A stretch of 5,425 bases of DNA from Candidatus Delongbacteria bacterium (GTDB lineage: Bacteria > CAIWAD01 > BS150m-G50), in the NCBI GenBank assembly GCA_016784425.1, contig JADHUQ010000152.1, forward strand, positions 1 through 5,425, in the 5' to 3' direction. The first letter of the stretch is position 1; every line of letters starts with the position of its first letter. This document shows positions 1 to 5,425 of this stretch, in pieces. The position numbers and the translations under genes were made by a program. Under the pieces are notes generated by a model. That model was not told the origin of the DNA. It saw only the letters and a program-made list of their open reading frames with translations, and did no database searches.

Positions 1-151
1 CTTCTTCCGGTGTCATCCAATGCGGCAGGGAGTTAGGGTGATCCGCGTTCCAGGTGGCAGTGCGGGTAACGAGATCATCATCAACTGTCGTTGCCGGTAA
101 TGGCAGAGCGCACAGCAACAGTATCAAGGACAACAAGTTGAATTTCCTCAT
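1..151 (-). CDS. Partial exported protein of unknown function (N-terminal 50 codons)
   Basis: An open frame on the minus strand starts with ATG at 151-149 and stays open to the left edge, so only 50 codons are visible. The product begins MRKFNLLSLILLL, a short basic start followed by a leucine-rich hydrophobic core, and continues to LPA at residues 18-20, a good signal peptidase I site before TTVDDD. The mature part (residues 21-50) reads on to HPNSLPHWMTPEE and is too short to assign to a family. The start is supported by AAAGGAG at 166-160, eight bases upstream. The next ATG upstream (159-157) hits a stop after three codons. The gene is divergent from the LVIVD-repeat gene, and the 337-base gap between the starts is shared upstream sequence. 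No lipobox is visible around Cys14. Exported status is inferred from the signal peptide; the function is unknown. Confidence 0.8.
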   Translation of the reverse strand, partial: MRKFNLLSLILLLCALPLPATTVDDDLVTRTATWNADHPNSLPHWMTPEE

Positions 152-159
152 GAGGACAT

Positions 160-166
160 CTCCTTT
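160..166 (-). promoter_or_regulatory. Ribosome binding site of the leftward exported-protein gene
   Basis: AAAGGAG on the minus strand lies eight bases before the ATG at 151. It decides the start of a gene that would otherwise be easy to miss because only 50 codons are in view. Confidence 0.75.
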
Positions 167-188
167 GGACTTGCAGGATTTGCGATCT

Positions 189-211
189 GTTCCTGGGAAC
201 CATAGTTCCTG
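189..211. repeat. Cluster of alternating GTTCC/GGAAC inverted half-sites
   Basis: GTTCC (189-193), GGAAC (196-200) and GTTCC (205-209) lie in alternating orientation. The first pair forms a perfect inverted repeat with a two-base centre, and the second pair one with a four-base spacer (CATA). GTTCCTG also recurs directly at 189-195 and 205-211, a 16-base period. It sits 38-60 bases upstream of the leftward ATG, so it could be an operator or a hairpin in that gene's leader. No regulator is identified; the role is inferred. Confidence 0.5.
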
Positions 212-263
212 TCGTAAAGCGGTAAGCAGCTCAGTGACTGCCAGCCGGGTGCTGAAACAGGTG

Positions 264-290
264 GGGAAACTCCGATTTCCCGTTTTCCCG
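264..290. repeat. GGGAAA/TTTCCC inverted repeat followed by a second TTTCCCG
   Basis: GGGAAA (264-269) and TTTCCC (276-281) are perfect complements around a six-base loop. TTTCCCG then occurs twice in near-tandem (276-282 and 284-290). It could be a small operator or a weak hairpin. There is no T-tract on either side that would make it an intrinsic terminator. Function is not established. Confidence 0.35.
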
Positions 291-479
291 CGGACAGGTG
301 TATCGCCAGTTCCAGGCGGGGCACCTGAGAACGTTACCGCTTCAGTACTGGAACATCAATCCCAAAAGCAGTGCCCGTCATGTTTTTCAGCTGTATGCGT
401 CTTGCGTCTCTGTCAAAAAAGTGCTACCTAATGCTGAGCGCTCAGGATCTGGTGACAGTTCGATTCAGGAAGTGTTACT

Positions 480-485
480 GGAGGT
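480..485 (+). promoter_or_regulatory. Ribosome binding site of the LVIVD-repeat gene
   Basis: GGAGGT lies three bases before the ATG at 489, a strong but closely spaced Shine-Dalgarno sequence. It supports this start, which is also the one that gives a complete signal peptide. Confidence 0.65.
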
Positions 486-488
486 AGT

Positions 489-2651
489 ATGAAGACAACG
501 ACATTCCTTCTCACCCTGCTGCTGCTGGCCGTTGTTCCCACCGGGCCAACCTTCGCCGTCGACAGCCTTAATGTGAATCTGGTCGGGAGACTCAACCTCT
601 GCTGGGACAACACCGGGGATCTTGCACTTCAGGATGGGCTGGTGTACATGTCAGCTGGTAACAGCGGCGTGCGGATTCTGGATGTTACCCAACCGGAGCA
701 ACCGCTGGAAATCGGCTGGTGTGATACATGGAGCAGCGCCACCTCTGTAGCGGTGGCAGACAACTACGCCTATGTGGCAACCTACTTCGGTGGTTTCTTC
801 ACCTTTGATGTTTCTGATCCGCTACACCCGATCCAGACCAATTGGCAGGAACTGGAGTACATGCTCAGCGAGGTCATCGTTCAGGATGGCTATCTCTGGC
901 TGGCGGGTCGCTGGTACGGGCTTTACATTTTTGCTCTGGATGATCCGGCAGCTCCCGAGTTGATCGGGACCTGTGAGACAGCCGGGAGTGAGACCTTTGA
1001 TCTGGCCGTGAGCGACACGCTCGCTTTTCTGATCGACGGTCATCAGGGCTTGCATGTTGTCAACGTGGCTGATCCCACGCAACCGGTGGAGATCGGTTCC
1101 TGTATGGTGCCCAGTACCTCCTGGGGGGTAGCGGCAGGGAGCGAGTGGGTTTATGTGGCTTCCAATCAGCTCCATGTGGTTGATATCACACCACCACAGT
1201 CACCCTGGGTGCACAGCAGCTGGTCACCGGACTGCTACGCCACCGGGGTTGAGATTCACAACGAACATATCTGGGTCACCAGTAACAGCGGTCTCTTTAT
1301 CGCCAGCATCGCCAATCCTGCCTACCCTGCCGCGGTGGGTTCGCTGGAAGATTCCTATGCCAACGGCATCGCTTTTGACGGTGATCTCGCCTGTCTTTCC
1401 GCCGGCAACGCTTCCGGATTACGCACCCTGAATATCGCCGATCCCGCAGCAGTCGTCGAGCTGGGTAGTCTGGCCCGGCCGCTGAAAGCCGATCGACTGG
1501 TCGTTGATGGTGATCTGGCCGTCATCGTTCTTGACGGATATTTGCAGCCATACACCGACGGTTTGATGCTGGTTGATATCTCCAATCCCTCGCTGCCGTT
1601 GATCAGCGGTACCCTCGAGCTGGAGACCAACCTGGCGGGGATTGCCATGCAGGATGACTATGCCTTTGCGGCCGCCAGCGGAGAGGGTTTGAAGGTGATC
1701 GATATCTCCAACCCTGAGCAACCGTTCCTCGCGGCGGTTTATGATACAACCACCCCGTACTCAGACATTGCCTTGCGTGAGGGGTACGCCTTTGTGGCGG
1801 TGCCGCAGGAGGGGTTGCGCGCCCTCGATATCTCTTCGCCCCTGAATCCCTCGACGATAGGTATACTCGGTATCGCGGACGGCACTTTCCGCCTCGCGCT
1901 GGCTGGTGACCTGGCCTGCGTGCTGGGGCAGGGCTTTAATGTAGTTGATGTCTCGGATCCCTGGGTAATGGAGATGCGCGGTTCTACCAACGACTTTCCC
2001 GGGATGCCCTGCTATGTGGCTGCCAGTGGAAGCGTAGCCTGTGTTGTCTGGCAGGAGGATGGCAACGGTGGTGTGGCAATGGTCGATATCAGCGACCCCG
2101 ATAATCCGCAGACCCGTGGCTGGATCACAACTCCGGGAGGCGATTGTGCCAGCGGGGTGGTGATCAGAGATCACTATGCCTGTGTGGCCGATCAGTATGG
2201 TGATGTGCAGATTGTCGATTTTTCCGATCTGGACAACCCGGTTGTCACCGGTTATTATCCGATGCCGGACCGCACCTGCGATGTTGCCTGGCATGAGGAT
2301 GGTACTATCTATGCGGTTGATGGTAATGACCTGGAAGCGCTTGATTTTACACTGCTGGAAGCGGTGAGCCAGTCACCGACGGCACCGGATCAATTTGCCC
2401 TGCTGCAGGCCTGGCCCAACCCCTTCAATGACCAGATAACCCTGGAGGTCAGCCTGACCGAGCCGGGCAGGGTCAGCCTGGAAGTCTACGATCTGCTGGG
2501 GCGTCAGGTCGATCGGCTGCAACCGGGAGCGCTGCCGGCAGGCAGCAGCCATCTCACCTGGAGTGGCGCCGGAAGTTCCGGTATCTACTTTGTGCAGCTG
2601 CTGGTGAATAGCGAACCACACGACCTGTTGAAAGTGACACAGGTGAAGTAA
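489..2651 (+). CDS. Exported LVIVD-repeat beta-propeller protein with C-terminal sorting domain
   Basis: A complete 720-residue protein. Residues 1-23 form a signal peptide (MKTTTF, a leucine-rich core, cleavage after TFA). Residues about 44-625 hold 13 clear units and one degenerate unit of an LVIVD-type repeat, roughly 40-50 residues apart. Each has a YAYVA-like strand followed by a GL-x-V-[VI]-D-[IV]-S-[DN]-P-x-x-P turn, for example GLKVIDISNPEQP near 400-412. Such repeats form beta-propellers in extracytoplasmic proteins. Residues about 637-720 form a type IX secretion sorting / FlgD-Ig-like tail, with WPNPFN at 642-647, VYDLLGRQV at 666-674 and SGIYFVQL at 697-704. The predicted location is the outer surface or outside the cell. 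No catalytic motif is visible; binding or scaffold roles are guesses. It is divergent from the minus-strand gene and 285 bases upstream of a GH57 enzyme gene on the same strand. Family assignment is secure; the biological role is not. Confidence 0.93.
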   Translation: MKTTTFLLTLLLLAVVPTGPTFAVDSLNVNLVGRLNLCWDNTGDLALQDGLVYMSAGNSGVRILDVTQPEQPLEIGWCDTWSSATSVAVADNYAYVATYFGGFFTFDVSDPLHPIQTNWQELEYMLSEVIVQDGYLWLAGRWYGLYIFALDDPAAPELIGTCETAGSETFDLAVSDTLAFLIDGHQGLHVVNVADPTQPVEIGSCMVPSTSWGVAAGSEWVYVASNQLHVVDITPPQSPWVHSSWSPDCYATGVEIHNEHIWVTSNSGLFIASIANPAYPAAVGSLEDSYANGIAFDGDLACLSAGNASGLRTLNIADPAAVVELGSLARPLKADRLVVDGDLAVIVLDGYLQPYTDGLMLVDISNPSLPLISGTLELETNLAGIAMQDDYAFAAASGEGLKVIDISNPEQPFLAAVYDTTTPYSDIALREGYAFVAVPQEGLRALDISSPLNPSTIGILGIADGTFRLALAGDLACVLGQGFNVVDVSDPWVMEMRGSTNDFPGMPCYVAASGSVACVVWQEDGNGGVAMVDISDPDNPQTRGWITTPGGDCASGVVIRDHYACVADQYGDVQIVDFSDLDNPVVTGYYPMPDRTCDVAWHEDGTIYAVDGNDLEALDFTLLEAVSQSPTAPDQFALLQAWPNPFNDQITLEVSLTEPGRVSLEVYDLLGRQVDRLQPGALPAGSSHLTWSGAGSSGIYFVQLLVNSEPHDLLKVTQVK
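618..2363 (+). repeat. LVIVD-type protein repeats (13 clear units plus one degenerate unit)
   Basis: The repeat turns start near residues 60, 101, 144, 187, 227, 268, 310, 358, 400, 442, 482, 528, 572 and 614. The best conserved are GLMLVDISNPSLP, GLKVIDISNPEQP and GVAMVDISDPDNP. Unit 7 has lost the final proline (ADPAAVVELG), unit 11 reads SDPWVMEMRG, and unit 14 (DLEALDFTLLEA) keeps only the strand. The DNA has drifted between units, although GATATCTCCAA recurs around 1577 and 1702, so this is an old protein-level repeat, not a recent tandem duplication. Confidence 0.85.
2397..2651 (+). other. C-terminal type IX secretion-like sorting domain
   Basis: Residues 637-720 carry the pattern of the type A sorting domain and the related FlgD-Ig-like fold: PNPFN, then an alternating hydrophobic strand (ITLEVSL), then VYDLLGR, a G-x-L-x-x-G turn and SGIYFVQLL. 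It is known as an outer-membrane translocation and attachment signal in FCB bacteria. In candidate phyla the same tail is common, but its use by a type IX machine is inferred. Confidence 0.85.
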
Positions 2652-2720
2652 GAACAAACCGGCTCTCGAATCTGATCTTTGTGAGACAACTTCTCAGAGG
2701 TGTCTGGTTGCCTCCCGTCG

Positions 2721-2829
2721 GGTGAGACCTGACATCCGGTCACCATTAAGGCTGATGAAAGCGCGGACAGCGTCAGCGCTACCCTGGCATGCTGGCGTAA
2801 CGCCCAGCCGGTCGCCAGGTGGACCCACC
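2721..2829 (+). other. Structured intergenic segment with consecutive potential hairpins
   Basis: Several inverted repeats follow one another. GGTGAGACC (2721-2729) pairs with GGTCACC (2738-2744), with a two-base bulge. AGCGC (2760-2764) pairs with GCGCT (2776-2780). CCTGGC (2783-2788) pairs with GCCAGG (2814-2819) and encloses a second hairpin at 2791-2808 (GCTGGCG, loop TAA, CGCCCAGC with one bulged C). A short GGTG/CACC pair follows at 2818-2828. It could be a structured leader RNA, a set of protein-binding sites or decayed repeat sequence. It matches no riboswitch family that I recognise, and no U-tract is present. Pairing is seen by eye only and was not tested against chance. Confidence 0.35.
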
Positions 2830-2859
2830 CAATATATCTCCCGCAACCCCCTTCCCGAA

Positions 2860-2890
2860 TTGCATCTCCCGGCCTCCAGAGCTATCTTGG
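2860..2890 (+). promoter_or_regulatory. Possible promoter of the GH57 gene
   Basis: TATCTTGG at 2883-2890 matches the Bacteroidota -7 element TAnnTTTG at five of six defined positions. ATTG at 2859-2862 stands 20 bases upstream, close to that group's -33 element spacing. The same bases also read as a weak sigma70-like pair (TTGCAT, 17 bases, TATCTT). A start just downstream would leave a leader of about 40 bases and would exclude the hairpins at 2721-2829 from the transcript. Weak, by-eye evidence. Confidence 0.27.
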
Positions 2891-2923
2891 ATTGATATTA
2901 ATGTAGCTGCAAAGCCTACCCCT

Positions 2924-2930
2924 GAAGGAG
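2924..2930 (+). promoter_or_regulatory. Ribosome binding site of the GH57 gene
   Basis: GAAGGAG ends six bases before the ATG at 2937, ideal spacing. It fixes the start, which also gives a complete signal peptide immediately ahead of the first GH57 motif. Confidence 0.8.
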
Positions 2931-2936
2931 CCGGTC

Positions 2937-5425
2937 ATGTTAAAGCGTTGTATCACGTTCTCCCTCTTACTGCTGGTGACCTGCCATGCTTTTTCCCAGG
3001 TGCATACAACTTATCACTGGCATCTGCAGCAACCGATCTACTGGCCGGAGGTGAGCGAGCTCAACAACCTCACCTGCGAAAAAGCCTGGGAATCGATCCA
3101 GCATATCAACGGTGGCTATCCCCATCCGCAGAATGATGTGGAGCAGATCTTCACGATTGCCGACCGGCAGGCCGCCTACCAGTGGCGGGTGCGTGATGCC
3201 ATCGCCGGTATGAGTGGCAATGACGCCGGTGCCCAGATCAGCTACATGGGCTGTCTGGCCGAGAATGTGAGCAGCCTCGGCAGTCATTCCAGCTACGGCT
3301 ATTCCCCCTCCTGGAACAGCGCTAACCAGCAGGCACGCGGCTGGACGACCAGCGGTGGTCAACCCCGACTCGACATCGTGATCGTGCCCTATCATCACGC
3401 CCTCGCACCACTTATCGACGAGAACGCCCTGCGCAAGGAGATCCAGCTCTACCAGGCGGCCTACGCTGATCTCTGGGGAAGCACCCCCACCGCTTCCAGC
3501 GGGTTTTTCCCACCGGAACTGGCTTTCAGCCCCCGCATTATCCAGGTGCTGGTCGAGGAGGGGATCGACTGGGTGTTCGTACCCAACAATCATCTCTCTC
3601 GTGCCTGTGAGAACTTCCCGCTGGTGCTCGGTACCGGCGGCGAGAACTGTGATCCCCCCAATCGCGCCGACCAGTTGAATCCCGCCAGTGGCAGCTGGTT
3701 CTCTCTCTACATCGACCGCGGCTGTACCCCGACCAATGCGGTACCCTTCGCTTACACACCCCACCGGGCGCGTCATATCGATCCCGACACCGGCATTCCC
3801 TACGATATCACCGTGGTCCCGGTGGCGCAGGCGATGAGCTGGGAAGATGGTTACCAGATGTACGGTGTCAACGATATCAACCAGATCGCCTGGGCTTCCG
3901 ATCCGGTGCACCCGATGTTGATCTCCCTGGCTCATGATGGTGACAATGCCTGGGGCGGCGGCTACTCCTACTATATGGAAAGTGTACCCAACTTCACCAC
4001 CCAGGCGCTGGCACAGGGCTACGCACCGACGGTGGTGGAGCATTATCTGGCACAGTTTCCGGTAGATCCAACTGATCTGATCCATATCGAGGATGGCGCC
4101 TGGGTCAACGCCGACGGTGATTTCGGCCATCCCGCCTATATCAACTGGAACTGGCCGCTGGTGGGCCCGGGTGGCGATTTCGACATCCCCGGTGGCTGGG
4201 CGGAGGATGAACGCAACTGGGCTGTCATCACCGCCGCGCAGAACCGGGTCGATACCGCCGAGCAGCTGGCCGGTTATATTGATATCAATCATATTCTCGA
4301 TCCCACCACAGGGGGGGCATCCCAGGCTGAACTGGCCTGGCATTTTTTCCTGCCGGCGCTTACCAGTGGATATATGTATTACGGCAACTCGCTGGATATG
4401 GAGGTAAAGCCCACCATTGCCTGCAACAACGCGGTGTATCACGCCGATCAGGTTATCGGTGACGGTAGCGGCGACCAGACCCCTCCCACCATCTGGTTAC
4501 CGCAACAGCTGCCCCACAACCCCGGTGCCACAGGTTACGGCCCGCTCTGGGGCTATCAGCAGGTGCAGCACGACCGCGACTTCTACATCTGGACTTTCGT
4601 CTATGATGTCTCCGGTGTCGCCACGGTCAATCTCCGTTACCGTCTGGATCTGGACGGTGAGAATTCACTGGATAACCACGACAATGAGGTCTATGCGGAC
4701 GGCCCCGGTGTGACCAGCTGGCGTACACTGCCGCTGCAGCTGCGCAGTTTCCCGACCGGCAATGTTTACAACGATCCCGACATCGACTTTTTCGAGCTGC
4801 CGCAGTATATCGCGGATGAATACTGGATCCATGTCACCGCACCGGAACTGGTTGAAACCGGTAATGTCCTGATCGACTACTATGTGGAGGCGATGGACAA
4901 CCAGGGGCTGATTAAACGTTCGCCGTTACGTCACACCTGGATCGGCGATGGCAGCGGCTCCGGCGATGGTGGCGACGCAGTCAGCTGGTATCCTCTGGAA
5001 CCGGAAGCTGGTGGCGAACTGACTATCGGCTATGATCCGGTGGCAGGCAGTCTCCCGGACGACACCAGCCCGGTCTACATCCACATCGGGCACAGCGGCT
5101 GGCAGAATGTGATCTCCCCCGATCCGGTGATGGCTTTCAATCCTGACAGCAACCTCTGGGAGTATCTCTATGCGATTCCCGGCTGGGCGACCGCGGTTGA
5201 TTTTGTATTCAATGACGGCGGCGGCAACTGGGACAACAACAACGGTCAGGACTGGCATGTGTCGGTGACCGGCGGTGGTAATCCCGGTTACGAGATGGAT
5301 GGACAGCTGGATGGCACCGCTCAACTACTCTCTTCCACCGGTGGACGCGATCTCTGGGCGGATCACAACGACGAACTGCTCTACCTGGCTTGCACACCGG
5401 CAGCTTCAGCGGGCACCGACCACTT
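2937..5425 (+). CDS. Exported modular GH57-family glycoside hydrolase with CBM25-like domain (3' end outside window)
   Basis: The frame is open for 829 codons to the right edge. Residues 1-20 are a signal peptide (MLKR, leucine core, likely cleavage after AFS). Residues about 22-505 form a GH57 catalytic barrel with motif 1 HWHLQQP (27-33), motif 2 region MGCLAEN (104-110), motif 3 GFFPPELAFS (189-198), motif 4 SLAHDGDNAWGG (330-341) and a motif-5-like EDGAWVN (385-391). By family knowledge Glu194 is the nucleophile and Asp334 the acid/base. GWAEDERNWAVI (420-431) is a further conserved-looking block. Residues about 513-668 form an Ig-like domain (YDVSG 556-560, DYYVEAMD 647-654). A Gly/Ser/Asp linker (670-680) leads to a CBM25-like starch-binding module (683-777; HIGHSGW 716-722, FVFNDGGGNWDNNNG 756-770), then a partial beta-rich domain. 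The likely role is extracellular alpha-glucan cleavage or transfer; exact specificity (amylase, pullulanase, 4-alpha-glucanotransferase, branching) cannot be read from the sequence. A C-terminal sorting domain beyond the window is expected but not seen. Confidence 0.92.
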   Translation, partial: MLKRCITFSLLLLVTCHAFSQVHTTYHWHLQQPIYWPEVSELNNLTCEKAWESIQHINGGYPHPQNDVEQIFTIADRQAAYQWRVRDAIAGMSGNDAGAQISYMGCLAENVSSLGSHSSYGYSPSWNSANQQARGWTTSGGQPRLDIVIVPYHHALAPLIDENALRKEIQLYQAAYADLWGSTPTASSGFFPPELAFSPRIIQVLVEEGIDWVFVPNNHLSRACENFPLVLGTGGENCDPPNRADQLNPASGSWFSLYIDRGCTPTNAVPFAYTPHRARHIDPDTGIPYDITVVPVAQAMSWEDGYQMYGVNDINQIAWASDPVHPMLISLAHDGDNAWGGGYSYYMESVPNFTTQALAQGYAPTVVEHYLAQFPVDPTDLIHIEDGAWVNADGDFGHPAYINWNWPLVGPGGDFDIPGGWAEDERNWAVITAAQNRVDTAEQLAGYIDINHILDPTTGGASQAELAWHFFLPALTSGYMYYGNSLDMEVKPTIACNNAVYHADQVIGDGSGDQTPPTIWLPQQLPHNPGATGYGPLWGYQQVQHDRDFYIWTFVYDVSGVATVNLRYRLDLDGENSLDNHDNEVYADGPGVTSWRTLPLQLRSFPTGNVYNDPDIDFFELPQYIADEYWIHVTAPELVETGNVLIDYYVEAMDNQGLIKRSPLRHTWIGDGSGSGDGGDAVSWYPLEPEAGGELTIGYDPVAGSLPDDTSPVYIHIGHSGWQNVISPDPVMAFNPDSNLWEYLYAIPGWATAVDFVFNDGGGNWDNNNGQDWHVSVTGGGNPGYEMDGQLDGTAQLLSSTGGRDLWADHNDELLYLACTPAASAGTDH
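4983..5267 (+). other. CBM25-like starch-binding module within the GH57 protein
   Basis: Residues 683-777 show the CBM25 pattern: a strand with VYIHIGHSGW (713-722), a middle stretch ending in NLWEYLYAIPGWA, and DFVFNDGG (755-762) leading into WDNNNGQDW (765-773). Aromatic and His residues in these positions (His716, His719, Trp722, Trp765) are candidates for glucan contact. CBM25 modules bind starch and malto-oligosaccharides, which is the main reason to predict an alpha-glucan substrate for this enzyme. Confidence 0.78.

Larger units (their letters stand above)
152..488. other. Divergent intergenic region
   Basis: This 337-base stretch separates the divergent starts at 151 (minus) and 489 (plus), so it must hold the promoters of both genes unless they are transcribed from further away. 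Frames that cross it lack convincing ribosome binding sites and family-like protein sequence. It contains the GTTCC/GGAAC cluster at 189-211, a small CAGTGACTG palindrome at 232-240 and the GGGAAA/TTTCCC inverted repeat at 264-281. No strong sigma70-type or Bacteroidota-type promoter could be singled out by eye. Confidence 0.7.
2652..2936. other. Intergenic region between the LVIVD-repeat and GH57 genes
   Basis: This 285-base gap has no convincing gene. Just after the stop at 2651 is a weak TGAGA/TCTCA hairpin (2682-2696) with no T-tract, so it is not a clear terminator. The middle (2721-2829) is rich in inverted repeats, described separately. The last 80 bases hold a possible promoter and the ribosome binding site of the downstream gene. 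The length and content suggest that the GH57 gene has its own promoter. Confidence 0.65.

Noticed and set aside
54..431. Plus-strand frame of 125 codons over the left intergenic region
   Set aside because: It overlaps the leftward exported-protein gene antisense, has no ribosome binding site, and its product is serine-rich without any family character.
402..432. TTGCGT, 17 bases, TACCTA as a promoter of the LVIVD-repeat gene
   Set aside because: The -10 match is poor, and the alternative CCTAAT gives 19-base spacing. No Bacteroidota-type -7 element is present, so nothing better than chance could be claimed.
298..492. Small plus-strand frame ending in an ATGA overlap with the LVIVD-repeat start
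   Set aside because: The overlap looks like translational coupling, but the start is GTG without a good ribosome binding site and the 64-residue product has no recognisable features. The LVIVD-repeat gene has its own strong site.
2714..2734. GAGACCTGAC resembling the B12 box of cobalamin riboswitches
   Set aside because: Only the core of the box matches. The upstream conserved blocks of the cobalamin aptamer are absent and the downstream gene is not related to cobalamin.
2752..2782. CTGATGA followed by a GC-rich stem, resembling a hammerhead ribozyme core
   Set aside because: After the AGCGC/GCGCT stem the sequence reads ACCC, not the required GAAA, and no matching stem III with a UH cleavage site is present.
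2819..3136. Plus-strand frame of 105 codons across the GH57 start
   Set aside because: It begins at a GTG within the inverted-repeat segment without a ribosome binding site and overlaps the well-supported GH57 gene in another frame.
4311..4317. Run of seven G within the GH57 gene, considered as a slippage or phase-variation site
   Set aside because: The frame stays open with conserved motifs and domains on both sides. One short G run in a GC-rich gene is not enough evidence for switching.
2967..4442. Long minus-strand open frame (491 codons) opposite the GH57 gene
   Set aside because: It lies wholly antisense to a frame with a signal peptide, a ribosome binding site and GH57 motifs. Its product is low in recognisable motifs and rich in residues expected from reading a GC-biased gene backwards.

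Overview
The window looks like a chromosomal segment of a moderately GC-rich, Gram-negative-type bacterium from the wider FCB (Fibrobacteres-Chlorobi-Bacteroidetes) group or a neighbouring candidate phylum. The basis is a secreted protein built of LVIVD-type beta-propeller repeats that ends in a PNPFN-type sorting domain (type IX secretion / FlgD-Ig-like tail). That architecture is characteristic of uncultured FCB lineages, but the sequence does not allow a species-level call.

Layout. (1) Positions 1-151, minus strand: the first 50 codons of an unidentified exported protein that runs off the left edge. (2) 152-488: a 337-base divergent intergenic region with a compact cluster of alternating inverted GTTCC/GGAAC half-sites (189-211) and a GGGAAA/TTTCCC inverted repeat. 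(3) 489-2651, plus strand: a complete 720-residue exported LVIVD-repeat protein with a C-terminal sorting domain. (4) 2652-2936: a 285-base gap with several consecutive inverted repeats and a possible Bacteroidota-like promoter. (5) 2937 to the right edge, plus strand: at least 829 codons of an exported, modular glycoside hydrolase family 57 (GH57) enzyme, followed by an Ig-like domain, a CBM25-like starch-binding module and the start of another beta-rich domain. This gene has no stop codon in the window.

How the genes may work together. All three begin with a signal peptide, so the locus encodes envelope or extracellular proteins. The GH57 enzyme with a starch-binding module is most simply an extracellular alpha-glucan (starch/glycogen-like) hydrolase or transferase. 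The LVIVD protein is a non-enzymatic-looking propeller of the type that is surface-attached or secreted; a role with the GH57 enzyme is suggested only by adjacency. The 285-base gap suggests the two plus-strand genes may not share a transcript.

No mobile element, CRISPR array, tRNA or rRNA was seen. The least conventional parts are the modular exported GH57 with a substituted motif-1 histidine, and the structured 2721-2829 intergenic segment.
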